From Peristeroidobacter soli (lineage in GTDB: Bacteria; Pseudomonadota; Gammaproteobacteria; Steroidobacterales; Steroidobacteraceae): a stretch of DNA of 64,000 nt. Below the pieces are notes generated by a model, which saw only the letters and a program-made list of their open reading frames with translations, was not told the DNA's origin and searched no databases. The position numbers were made by a program, and so were the translations under genes. Location of the stretch: the NCBI RefSeq assembly GCF_004138485.1, contig NZ_RYEV01000005.1, positions 372,001-436,000 on the forward strand, in the 5' to 3' direction. Shown here piece after piece: positions 27,701-34,717 of this stretch. Position 1 is the first letter of the stretch. Each line of letters starts with the position of its first letter.

Positions 27701-29112
27701 GGCAGCGGCAGTCTGCGATCGGTCCCGGCAGTCGTCGGGCGTTGCTCGAGAAAGTCTCACGAGCGGGCGAGCCGATGTGGATTCCCGATCTCGCCGTAAT
27801 GTCACCTGCGGTGCGCATCGAGGAAACGTCCCGCTCAATGTTGCTGGTGCCCGTGCGCGACATACGCGCTCTCGGAGTGGTCCAACTCGAGCTGCCCGAA
27901 ACCGATGCACTCAATGAAACGACTCGGGCTTGGCTGGCCCGCTTCTGCGCGCCGCTGGCCGAGTGCATACGAGAGCTCACGGCGGAGGAATCCGCTGAGA
28001 AGAAAGATCTTGAAGCCGGGTCGAGCGAGGCGACCGTCACGGCACTTTACGAGGCCGAATGCGTGCGTTGGGGATATACACCGGATGCTGCGCAGCTCGC
28101 CGTTGCCGAGGAGTTGGAGCAACTGCGCTTGCGTCTGGTGACACCTGCGCCGAAACGGCGTCTGATCAATTTTCTCCGCTCGGAGCCGCGCAGGGCCGAG
28201 CGCGGCCTCTATATCTGGGGCGGCGCGGGGATGGGCAAGACATTGCTGCTGGACCTGTTCATCCGCAGTCTCACGATCGAAGCCAAGCAGCACGAGCAAT
28301 TCCACAGATTCATGCGCTCGATACACGATGAGCTGCGCTTCACTGCGAAGGGGACCACTCCGCTCAGGGACATTGCACAGAGCATTGCGAGGCGTGCGCA
28401 GGTTTTATGCCTGGATGATCTTTTCGTCACAGACATCGCAGATGCGATGATTCTTGGGGGGCTGCTCAAAGAGCTGGGTGACGCCGGTGTCACCCTGGTG
28501 ATCGGCTCCAGAGTGAGGGCTCGGGAGCTTTACAAGAACGGTTTGCAACGTCAGCGCTTCCTGCCGGCGATCGAGCTGCTGCAGGAACGTACGGTGGAGT
28601 TGGAGCTGCGAGGGGAAGTCGACCATCGGTCGCAGCTCCTTGTCTGGACCGCCAAGTGGCTCGACGCAGCGGACCAGGAGACGCAAGGGAGACTCGAGAC
28701 GCTGTTCGACGCGCTCACGCGTGGGCAGGGTCAATCGAACGCCACAGTGACGATCCACGGAGCTCCACTATTGGCGCGATGGCTGAATAACGATGCCGTT
28801 TGGTTCGCATTCGATGAAATATGCGGTGAGCGGCCCAGTCTGGGCGATTACGATGAGCTGGGGCACCGTTTCCGCACGGTATTCGTGAGCGATGTTCCGC
28901 AGTTCGGGGTGGAGCATGAGGTTCAGGCGCATCGATTCGCGCTTCTGGTCGACTCGATCTACGAATGTGGCGGGCATCTCGTCGTATCGGCACGCGCGCC
29001 CATCGATACTCTGTACCAAGGCTCGCGATACAAGGGCCTGTTCGGAAGGACTGCCCAGCGGCTGACCGAGATGCAGACAGAGCTGTATTCGTCGCGTGAC
29101 CCATCCGCATGA
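24766..29112 (+). CDS. Fusion: metallophosphoesterase, pseudo-caspase, receiver-like, GAF-like and AFG1/ZapE ATPase
   Basis: A 1448-residue multidomain protein. (1) Residues 1-145: beta-rich, unknown. (2) 150-440: calcineurin-like phosphoesterase with GDLH (D158, H160), GDL (D194), GNHD (234-236) and THH (364-365). (3) About 490-680: caspase-like fold starting ALLAGVGEV, with His570 in FFAGHA, but the expected Cys segment reads VLTNVGPVS. (4) About 775-900: receiver-like region starting LLWVGNPDHELRDSL, acceptor residues not conserved. (5) About 939-1080: GAF-like. (6) About 1090-1440: AFG1/ZapE ATPase with Walker A GGAGMGKT (K1158), Walker B LCLDDLFVTDI (D1217-D1218) and the family's NGLQRQRFLPAI segment. 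GTG 24757 is an alternative start. Last gene of the coupled operon. I know of no protein with this architecture. Confidence 0.85.
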   Translation: MDEHIPLQFRINYPRKPRAGVRYLISVDVDCDLRSGQWPYAEEEYPVTCFLDAGPAFVQESAGDSTIVVHRFGGSYGPAKFWVTAREPGPANIRYVLVNRAGVPIVSRSAAVDVVEQARPQVVVDAGRDLVESISRPVPQPAARPASARVFRWLHLGDLHYRVRDGWSAQPLIDDVCRHLSADRPIDAVIVTGDLTMHAGEEQFVGVGDLLFELRSSIQKLQQAWPALIVVPGNHDGEHRIPFDRDGLGARIADGQERTADFWSNEQDPQRQSVARAFYNYESWRRRAESLGGNVRGLLPGDFAISREINGIRVGIVGLNDSSMSPFRTFGGNSASLDRKQLDAVCGDVAEWASRHELRILLTHHAPPQFSPQTRQHFLTDFAPRWLFDVRLYASWQGKDPVIDDGHEYAIGCNAAPKSEAWDSGVRAYRIGEAILDAEEITVRVQGRQLRRAGWTPDVSDRTDSDGVRSAHLGARPALPVALPVSTAPVRKRHALLAGVGEVASQELPRLHSAASDAYALTIELSRLGYASTQLLSDTSATSSNILKTLDELYASSDPDDLMLLFFAGHAIARDGTTVLAAHDWSAAGGGVVLENILGSARKAGRRLLVLTNVGPVSVRSVPAGTGVIANWAPAVKSDRGLPLPLAGILLKATTPPVSVSEFARVVEDAGDSSAFVKLSSEIEPLILAEAERKPASGDRAQQLLERFRKTHSPTMLARAGLLAVERRAPSRVDPALWNALAEGGLVVDSPDRGWDFVVGVQQLLQSVADRELFVGMTLLWVGNPDHELRDSLSDLIDRGAKIYFASDTNKAAPELRKRDINIVVVERPDGHIDESLYRAAELIREGWRLPVLLFSARFFSENVQARISAMNYGMFACASDWSELFEWICEAAGRTISAPLTADQRFLLARVRGAGVRARDGLIEDPEFIAQGLLRVTENRELAFDEYLRVMRAVAEASACQIIQLVDEQPVVIASRSRQRQSAIGPGSRRALLEKVSRAGEPMWIPDLAVMSPAVRIEETSRSMLLVPVRDIRALGVVQLELPETDALNETTRAWLARFCAPLAECIRELTAEESAEKKDLEAGSSEATVTALYEAECVRWGYTPDAAQLAVAEELEQLRLRLVTPAPKRRLINFLRSEPRRAERGLYIWGGAGMGKTLLLDLFIRSLTIEAKQHEQFHRFMRSIHDELRFTAKGTTPLRDIAQSIARRAQVLCLDDLFVTDIADAMILGGLLKELGDAGVTLVIGSRVRARELYKNGLQRQRFLPAIELLQERTVELELRGEVDHRSQLLVWTAKWLDAADQETQGRLETLFDALTRGQGQSNATVTIHGAPLLARWLNNDAVWFAFDEICGERPSLGDYDELGHRFRTVFVSDVPQFGVEHEVQAHRFALLVDSIYECGGHLVVSARAPIDTLYQGSRYKGLFGRTAQRLTEMQTELYSSRDPSA

Positions 29113-29145
29113 TCTTCCCTCCGTGACTCCTCGCACCGCCTCTCG

Positions 29146-29182
29146 GTATTCCGTGATTCCTCCCTAAGCAATCACCGAATAC
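29146..29182. repeat. Imperfect inverted repeat between the fusion-protein gene and napE
   Basis: GTATTCCGTGATT (29146-29158) and AATCACCGAATAC (29170-29182) are reverse complements except for one base, separated by 11 bases. No T-run follows, so it could be a weak terminator for the operon ending at 29112 or an operator for the nap operon starting at 29217. Confidence 0.6.
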
Positions 29183-29216
29183 AACGTGACTGGGCTCAAG
29201 GGGTTGGAATAACGAC

Positions 29217-29360
29217 ATGCAAGTGGAGAAGCGGCGCGAGCTGGCCGTATTCATCTTTCTGACATTCATCGTGGCGCCGATTCTATCGGTGCTGATCGTG
29301 GCCGGTTATGGCTTCGCGGTCTGGATGTATCAACTCATCGCCGGCCCGCCCTCGGTGTAA
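29217..29360 (+). CDS. napE: Periplasmic nitrate reductase small membrane protein NapE
   Basis: A 47-residue single-pass membrane protein, MQVEKRRELAVFIFLTFIV followed by a hydrophobic stretch. It has the NapE pattern of a charged N-terminus (EKRRE), the FLTF...AP segment and a second hydrophobic half. NapE is associated with nap operons, but its exact role is unclear. It is the first gene of napEDABC, and napD starts 8 bases after its stop. Size and position match NapE of Paracoccus and Pseudomonas type operons. Confidence 0.85.
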   Translation: MQVEKRRELAVFIFLTFIVAPILSVLIVAGYGFAVWMYQLIAGPPSV

Positions 29361-29368
29361 CCAGAGCC

Positions 29369-29722
29369 ATGCGCGAAATCTCACGTCGTGACTTTTTCAA
29401 GCTCGGGCGACCCGCGGGTGAGGCGGACGAGCCCATGGTGCACATCGCGAGTCTGCTCGTGCGAGCGACCGAGAAAGGCTGCGAGGCCGTGCGCGCGTTG
29501 ATTGGCTCGATGCCCGGTGCCGAGCTGCACGAGACCGGTCAGGTCGGCAAACTGGCGATCGTGCTCGAATCGGCGGACAGCCGCGCGATCGCCGACGCCA
29601 CTACGGATCTACAGCAACTCTCCGGCGTGCTCACCGTTTCGATCGTGGCGCACCTGATGGAAAGCGCCTCGGCAATGGAAGAACCTCATGACGCTGAATC
29701 GACGACAGTTCCTGCGACGTAG
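29369..29722 (+). CDS. napD: NapD, chaperone for NapA export
   Basis: A 117-residue cytoplasmic chaperone that binds the Tat signal of NapA. The family core is seen in [20 protein letters not shown] and the [13 protein letters not shown] segment. The N-terminal 20 residues are extra compared with E. coli NapD and carry [10 protein letters not shown], which looks like a twin-arginine motif but lacks a hydrophobic segment. The last 35 bases overlap the start of napA, suggesting coupled translation of chaperone and client. Confidence 0.9.
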   Translation: MREISRRDFFKLGRPAGEADEPMVHIASLLVRATEKGCEAVRALIGSMPGAELHETGQVGKLAIVLESADSRAIADATTDLQQLSGVLTVSIVAHLMESASAMEEPHDAESTTVPAT

Positions 29723-32186
29723 CGCGGCCGCATCGGCCATCGCGGCGGCGAGTCAGAATGCGCCGGCCCAGAACATCATTACCGAATCGCAATTCACCAA
29801 GTTGAAATGGTCGAAGGCGCCGTGCCGGTTCTGTGGCACTGGCTGCGGTGTGCGTGTGGCGGTAAAGGGCAACCGTGTGGTCGCGACACATGCCGACGCC
29901 AACGCCGAGGTCAATCGCGGCCTCAACTGTGTCAAAGGCTATTTCCTGTCCAAGATCATGTATGGCGCGGATCGCCTCACGCAGCCGTTGTTACGCATGA
30001 CCAACGGCGCCTATGACAAGAACGGCGAGTTCACACCGGTCAGCTGGGACGCGGCGTTCGACGTCATGGCGCAGAAGTTCAAGGAGGCGCTGCAGGCCAA
30101 CGGCCCGGAGTCCGTCGGCATGTTCGGCTCCGGCCAGTGGACCATCTGGGAAGGTTATGCGGCCAACAAGTTGATGAAGGCCGGCTTCCGCAGCAACAAT
30201 CTCGATCCGAACGCGCGCCATTGCATGGCTTCGGCGGCCTACGCTTTCATGCGAACTTTCGGCATGGATGAGCCGATGGGCTGTTACGACGATTTCGAGT
30301 CCGCCGATGCATTCGTGCTGTGGGGCTCGAACATGGCGGAGATGCATCCGATCCTGTGGTCGCGCGTCGCGGACCGGCGCTTGTCCGCGCCGCAGGTGAA
30401 GGTCGCCGTGCTCTCGACGTTCGAACATCGCTCGTTCGATCTCGCCGACATCCCGCTGGTCATGAAGCCGCAGTCGGATCTGGCGATCATGAACTACATC
30501 GCCAATTACATCATCGAGACCGGTCGCGTGAATCGCGACTTCGTCGGCAAGCATGTGAACTTCAAGAAGGGCAATGACGATATCGGCTATGGCTTGCGGC
30601 CGGAGCATCCGCTGGAACAGAAGGCGAAGAACGCCAGGCAGGCGGGCGATTCCACGCCCATGTCGTTCGAGGAGTATGCGCGCTTCGTGAAGCCATACAC
30701 GCTGGCGCACGCGGCGAAGATTTCCGGCTGTCCGGAGTCATGGTTGAAGCAGTTGGCGGAGCTGTACGCGGATCCAAAGGTGCGGGTCGTATCGTTCTGG
30801 ACGATGGGGTTCAATCAACATACGCGCGGCGTGTGGGCCAATCATCTCTGTTACAACCTGCATCTGCTCACCGGCAAGATCGCCACGCCCGGCAACAGTC
30901 CGTTCTCATTGACCGGCCAGCCGTCGGCGTGCGGCACGGCGCGTGAAGTCGGCACCTTCTCGCATCGCTTGCCCGCCGACATGGTGGTGACCAATCCCGA
31001 GCATCGCAAGCACGCCGAGGAGCTGTGGAAGATTCCTCACGGCACGATCAGCCCGAAAGTGGGGTATCACGCGGTCGAACAGAACCGCATGCTCACCGAC
31101 GGCAAGCTCAACGCGTATTGGGTGCAGGTCAACAACAACATGCAGGCGGCCGCCAACTTCAATCAGGAAGGGCTGCCGGGCTATCGCAATCCCAAGAACT
31201 TCATCGTCGTGTCGGATGCGTACCCGACGGTCACGACGCAGGCCGCGGATCTGATCCTGCCGGCGGCGATGTGGGTGGAGAAGGAGGGCGCGTATGGCAA
31301 TGCCGAGCGACGCACGCAGTTCTGGCATCAGCTCGTCAATGCGCCGGGGCAGGCGCGCTCGGATCTGTGGCAGTTGATGGAGTTCTCGAAACGGTTCAAG
31401 ACCGACGAAGTGTGGCCCGCCGAGCTGTTGAACGAGAATCCCGCTTATAAAGGCAAGACGCTGTTCGAGGTGCTGTTCGCGAACGGCCAGGTCAACCGCT
31501 TTCCATTGAGCGAGCTCAACCAGGAGTACGAGAATCACGAGTCGAAGGACTTCGGTTTCTATGTGCAGAAGGGCTTGTTCGAAGAGTACGCCTCGTTCGG
31601 CCGCGGTCATGGCCACGACATGGCGCCGTTCGAGAAATATCACGAAGTGCCTGGCTTGCGCTGGCCGGTGGTGAACGGCACGGAAACCAAATGGCGCTAT
31701 CGGGAGGGTGCCGATCCGTACGTCAAGCCGGGCACGGGCTTTCAGTTCTATGGCAACAAGGATGGCAAGGCGAACATCTTCGCGTTGCCGTACGAGCCGC
31801 CGCCGGAGCAGCCTGACGCCGAATATGGTTATTGGCTGGTGACGGGGCGCGTGCTCGAGCACTGGCATTCCGGATCGATGACCGGTCGTGTGCCCGAGTT
31901 GTACAAGGCATTCCCGAACGCCGTGGTGTTCATGCATCCCGACGATGCCGAAGCGTTGGGTGTGCGTCGTGGCGTCGAGGTCAAGGTCGTGTCCCGCCGC
32001 GGTGAGATGCGGACACGTGTGGAAACTCGCGGTCGTAACAAGCCGCCGCGCGGCGTCGTGTTCGTGCCCTGGTTCGATGCGTCTCAGCTCATCAACAAAT
32101 GCACGCTGGATGCCACGGATCCAATCTCGAAACAAACCGACTTCAAGAAGTGCGCGGTCAAGATCGTGCCGGTAGGAGCGGTGTGA
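29688..32186 (+). CDS. napA: Periplasmic nitrate reductase catalytic subunit NapA
   Basis: An 832-residue molybdenum enzyme that reduces nitrate to nitrite in the periplasm. The Tat signal contains NRRQFLRR (residues 4-11). The [4Fe-4S] ligands are C46, C49, C53 and C81 (CRFCGTGC...CVKG). The Mo-coordinating Cys is C179 in ARHCMASA. The length matches E. coli NapA (828). The ATG lies inside napD, and the stop overlaps the napB start (TGATG). Maturation depends on NapD; electrons arrive through NapB and NapC, encoded next. Confidence 0.97.
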   Translation: MTLNRRQFLRRSAAASAIAAASQNAPAQNIITESQFTKLKWSKAPCRFCGTGCGVRVAVKGNRVVATHADANAEVNRGLNCVKGYFLSKIMYGADRLTQPLLRMTNGAYDKNGEFTPVSWDAAFDVMAQKFKEALQANGPESVGMFGSGQWTIWEGYAANKLMKAGFRSNNLDPNARHCMASAAYAFMRTFGMDEPMGCYDDFESADAFVLWGSNMAEMHPILWSRVADRRLSAPQVKVAVLSTFEHRSFDLADIPLVMKPQSDLAIMNYIANYIIETGRVNRDFVGKHVNFKKGNDDIGYGLRPEHPLEQKAKNARQAGDSTPMSFEEYARFVKPYTLAHAAKISGCPESWLKQLAELYADPKVRVVSFWTMGFNQHTRGVWANHLCYNLHLLTGKIATPGNSPFSLTGQPSACGTAREVGTFSHRLPADMVVTNPEHRKHAEELWKIPHGTISPKVGYHAVEQNRMLTDGKLNAYWVQVNNNMQAAANFNQEGLPGYRNPKNFIVVSDAYPTVTTQAADLILPAAMWVEKEGAYGNAERRTQFWHQLVNAPGQARSDLWQLMEFSKRFKTDEVWPAELLNENPAYKGKTLFEVLFANGQVNRFPLSELNQEYENHESKDFGFYVQKGLFEEYASFGRGHGHDMAPFEKYHEVPGLRWPVVNGTETKWRYREGADPYVKPGTGFQFYGNKDGKANIFALPYEPPPEQPDAEYGYWLVTGRVLEHWHSGSMTGRVPELYKAFPNAVVFMHPDDAEALGVRRGVEVKVVSRRGEMRTRVETRGRNKPPRGVVFVPWFDASQLINKCTLDATDPISKQTDFKKCAVKIVPVGAV

Positions 32187-32680
32187 TGACACCTCTGATG
32201 CGGCGAATCGCGATCGTCGGCGTGCTGTGTTTCAGCGCTGCGCTGGCGGCGGACAATCTCAAAGGACTGCGCGGGCCGGCGCCGCTCAATGAAGAGCCCA
32301 AGGCACCGCGCATGGCAACGGTCGAGAACTTCGACGTGAAGCGGGGACGTGCCTACACGAGCCAGCCGCCGACCATTCCGCACGCCATCGATCGGTACGA
32401 GATCACGCGCAATGTAAACTTCTGCATGTACTGCCATTCCCGCGTGCGCAATGAGGAGTTCGGTGCGCCCATGGTGAGCGCGACTCACTTCATGGATCGC
32501 GATGCGAATTTCCTCGCTGAGATTTCGCCGCGACGTTACTTCTGTACGCAGTGTCATGTGGTCCAGACCGATGCGCGCCCGCCGGTGAGCAATACCTTCA
32601 CCGACGTGTACGAGTTGGTCGAGCGCGAACAGCGCGCGAGCGATCCGCCGGCGCCGGCGTCGAAGGAAAAGAAGGAGTGA
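32186..32680 (+). CDS. napB: NapB, diheme cytochrome c subunit
   Basis: A 164-residue periplasmic diheme cytochrome c that passes electrons to NapA. A signal peptide (about 1-22) is followed by two heme sites, CMYCH and CTQCH. The segment [11 protein letters not shown] and the spacing of the heme sites match NapB. The ATG overlaps the napA stop by one base and has a GGAG site about 9 bases upstream. A longer in-frame start inside napA is rejected. The stop overlaps the napC GTG. Confidence 0.95.
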   Translation: MTPLMRRIAIVGVLCFSAALAADNLKGLRGPAPLNEEPKAPRMATVENFDVKRGRAYTSQPPTIPHAIDRYEITRNVNFCMYCHSRVRNEEFGAPMVSATHFMDRDANFLAEISPRRYFCTQCHVVQTDARPPVSNTFTDVYELVEREQRASDPPAPASKEKKE

Positions 32681-33330
32681 AGGCGCTGCTGGACAGGGCG
32701 CTGCGCTGGTGGCGGGTGCTGAGCTCGCCGAGCCGCTATTTCAGCCTGGGGTTTCTGGTCGTCGGCGGCTTCATCGGCGGCATCATCTTTTGGGGCGGGT
32801 TCAATACCGCGCTGGAGGCGACCAACAGCGAGCAGTTCTGTACTGGTTGCCACGAGATGCGGGACAACGTGTTCGCCGAGCTGAAGAGCACCATCCATTA
32901 CAGCAACCGTTCCGGCGTGCGTGCCACCTGTCCGGACTGTCACGTGCCTCACAAATGGACCGACAAGATCGCCCGCAAGATGCAGGCGTCCAAGGAAGTG
33001 TGGGGCAAGGTCTTCGGCACGATCGACACCCGCGAGAAGTTCCTGGACAAGCGCCTGGATCTGGCCAAGCACGAGTGGGCGCGCTTGAAAGCGAACGATT
33101 CGCTCGAGTGCCGCAACTGCCACGCCTATAAATTCATGGACTGGACGCGTCAGAGCCAGCGCGCCGTGTATGTTCACTCGACCGCGCTGGCGGGCAAGGA
33201 GCACACGTGCATCGATTGCCACAAAGGCATCGCGCATCATCTGCCGAACATGGAAGGCATCGAGATGCTGTACGGCGCGCCGATCGAGCAGATTTCCTCG
33301 AGCGAGCCCGCCGCCCCGCCCAAGGACTAG
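32677..33330 (+). CDS. napC: NapC, tetraheme quinol dehydrogenase
   Basis: A 217-residue NapC/NirT-family membrane-anchored cytochrome c. It oxidises quinol and reduces NapB/NapA. One membrane helix (about 21-41, [19 protein letters not shown]) precedes four heme sites: CTGCH, CPDCH, CRNCH and CIDCH. The GTG start overlaps the napB stop (GTGA); upstream in-frame starts lie inside napB. The operon ends here without napF, napG or napH, so quinol oxidation should go through NapC alone. The stop overlaps the convergent SRPBCC gene by 4 bases. Confidence 0.95.
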   Translation: MKALLDRALRWWRVLSSPSRYFSLGFLVVGGFIGGIIFWGGFNTALEATNSEQFCTGCHEMRDNVFAELKSTIHYSNRSGVRATCPDCHVPHKWTDKIARKMQASKEVWGKVFGTIDTREKFLDKRLDLAKHEWARLKANDSLECRNCHAYKFMDWTRQSQRAVYVHSTALAGKEHTCIDCHKGIAHHLPNMEGIEMLYGAPIEQISSSEPAAPPKD

Positions 33331-33851
33331 CGCGTCAGGTTCTTCAGATCGATGCCGTAGATGGCTGCGTTCTTCGCCATGTATGCGGCACGCTCCTGGA
33401 CCGGCCGATCGTTGACGGCGTCGGTCAGCATGTCGAGCAGGGTGTGCCAGCCCATGGCGTTCTGCGGGATGAAGCGTTCGAGAACGGGGAAGTGCTCGAA
33501 AGTCAGCAGGACCTCCGTACCGCGCGATTCGAGCTCGAACGTCGGGTATGACTCCGGATACGCGGACACCGCGTCCTCGGCGTCGTCAGCGTCGAACACA
33601 TTCCAGGTATGGACGAGCTTATGCGGTGGTTGCCACTGCGTGACGATGCCACGAATGTGACCGTCGACCAGCCGGACCTTGCCGCCCTGGCGGGGTTCGA
33701 GCAACGCGACCTCGCCGTACCACGCGGGCAGTTTCTTCGGGTCGGTGAGATACGACCACACCCGCTCGATGGGGCCGGGGAGCAGGCGGGTGAAGCGGAC
33801 GCTGGGAACGCTTGCCGTCTCACCGGGGGCATTCAGTTCGGCCTTGGCCAT
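33327..33851 (-). CDS. SRPBCC (START/AHSA1-like) family protein
   Basis: A 174-residue cytoplasmic protein of the SRPBCC fold. It begins with [20 protein letters not shown], the typical first strand and helix of AHSA1/polyketide-cyclase-like ligand-binding proteins, followed by the [21 protein letters not shown] strand pair and a long C-terminal helix ([20 protein letters not shown]). Ligand or client is unknown. It is a lone gene convergent with napC. Confidence 0.85.
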   Translation of the reverse strand: MAKAELNAPGETASVPSVRFTRLLPGPIERVWSYLTDPKKLPAWYGEVALLEPRQGGKVRLVDGHIRGIVTQWQPPHKLVHTWNVFDADDAEDAVSAYPESYPTFELESRGTEVLLTFEHFPVLERFIPQNAMGWHTLLDMLTDAVNDRPVQERAAYMAKNAAIYGIDLKNLTR

Positions 33852-33886
33852 CGCATCACCTCGCAGCGCTCATGTCATTTGCCGGC

Positions 33887-33909
33887 GGGGCCCGACTATG
33901 CCGGGCCCC
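33887..33909. repeat. GC-rich perfect inverted repeat upstream of yqiJ
   Basis: GGGGCCCG (33887-33894) and CGGGCCCC (33902-33909) with a 7-base loop. No T-run follows. It lies in the gap between the divergent SRPBCC and YqiJ-like genes. It could be an operator or structured leader; function unknown. Confidence 0.4.
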
Positions 33910-34044
33910 ATCCGGTCGCGCCAGCGGTCGGGGAGTGAAATTTCGCCGGCAGGGCGTGGCCATTCACCGGCAGCGCGTTGCATTGGTGGCTCGCTGTCCG
34001 GATACTTCTGTCAACAGCTTTTTCAGTTGAGGGATGAACAACTC

Positions 34045-34674
34045 GTGCTGTTCGCCGCAGAGACCTGGCCATTCACCGTGGCGACCTTTCTGCTCCTGCT
34101 GATCGCGATCGTCGAAGGCATTGCGATGTTGGTGGGCTCCAGTCTCTCTCAATCTTTGCAACACCTGCTTCCCGATCCCGGCGACGTGCACGCCGGCCTG
34201 TTCGACAAACTGCTGGGCTGGCTCTCGTTCGGCCGTGTCCCGGTGCTCGTGCTGATGGTGGTGTTTCTGGCGAGCTTTGCGCTCACGGGGTTTGCGCTCA
34301 ATCTGGTCGTGCGCCAGTTGTTCGGCTTCTGGGTGCCGCCATTGATCTCGGTGATCGCAGCCTGCCTCGTCACGTTGCCGGTCGTGCGTCTGGCGGGCGC
34401 GAGCCTGGCGCGCGTGATTCCCCAAGATCAAACATATGCGGTCTCGTTCGATTCGCTGGTCGGCCGGGTCGCGACCGTCGTGAACGGCACCGCGCGCATC
34501 GGCTATCCAGCGCAGGCGAAGGTGCCGAATGAGCATGGACAGATTCTGTATGTGATGGTCGAGCCGGAAGCCGAGGGCATGACGTTCCAAAACGGCGAAC
34601 GAGTGCTGCTCACCAGGCAGCTGGCCGGCAACCGCTTCGCCGGGGCGGTCAATCCCTGGCCCGATTTGATCTGA
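34045..34674 (+). CDS. yqiJ: YqiJ-like membrane protein (OB-fold, partner of flotillin)
   Basis: A 209-residue inner-membrane protein of the YqiJ/DUF1449 type. Hydrophobic helices (around FTVATFLLLLIAIVEGIAML, VPVLVLMVVFLASFALTG and PPLISVIAACLVTLPV) are followed by a C-terminal OB-fold-like region (SLVGRVATVVNGTARIGYPA, then ERVLLTRQL). Together with a flotillin gene 43 bases downstream this is the yqiJ-yqiK pair of E. coli, thought to organise membrane domains. The GTG start has a GAGGGA site about 10 bases upstream and gives the same length as E. coli YqiJ. The frame is open further upstream without a better start. Confidence 0.85.
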   Translation: MLFAAETWPFTVATFLLLLIAIVEGIAMLVGSSLSQSLQHLLPDPGDVHAGLFDKLLGWLSFGRVPVLVLMVVFLASFALTGFALNLVVRQLFGFWVPPLISVIAACLVTLPVVRLAGASLARVIPQDQTYAVSFDSLVGRVATVVNGTARIGYPAQAKVPNEHGQILYVMVEPEAEGMTFQNGERVLLTRQLAGNRFAGAVNPWPDLI

Positions 34675-34717
34675 TGGAGGCCTTTTGGAGTTGGCAACGT
34701 TGCTGGGGAGTGGGCAA

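Noticed and set aside
29146-29182. Rho-independent terminator
   Set aside because: Strong stem but no following T-run on either side, so kept only as an inverted repeat of unknown role.
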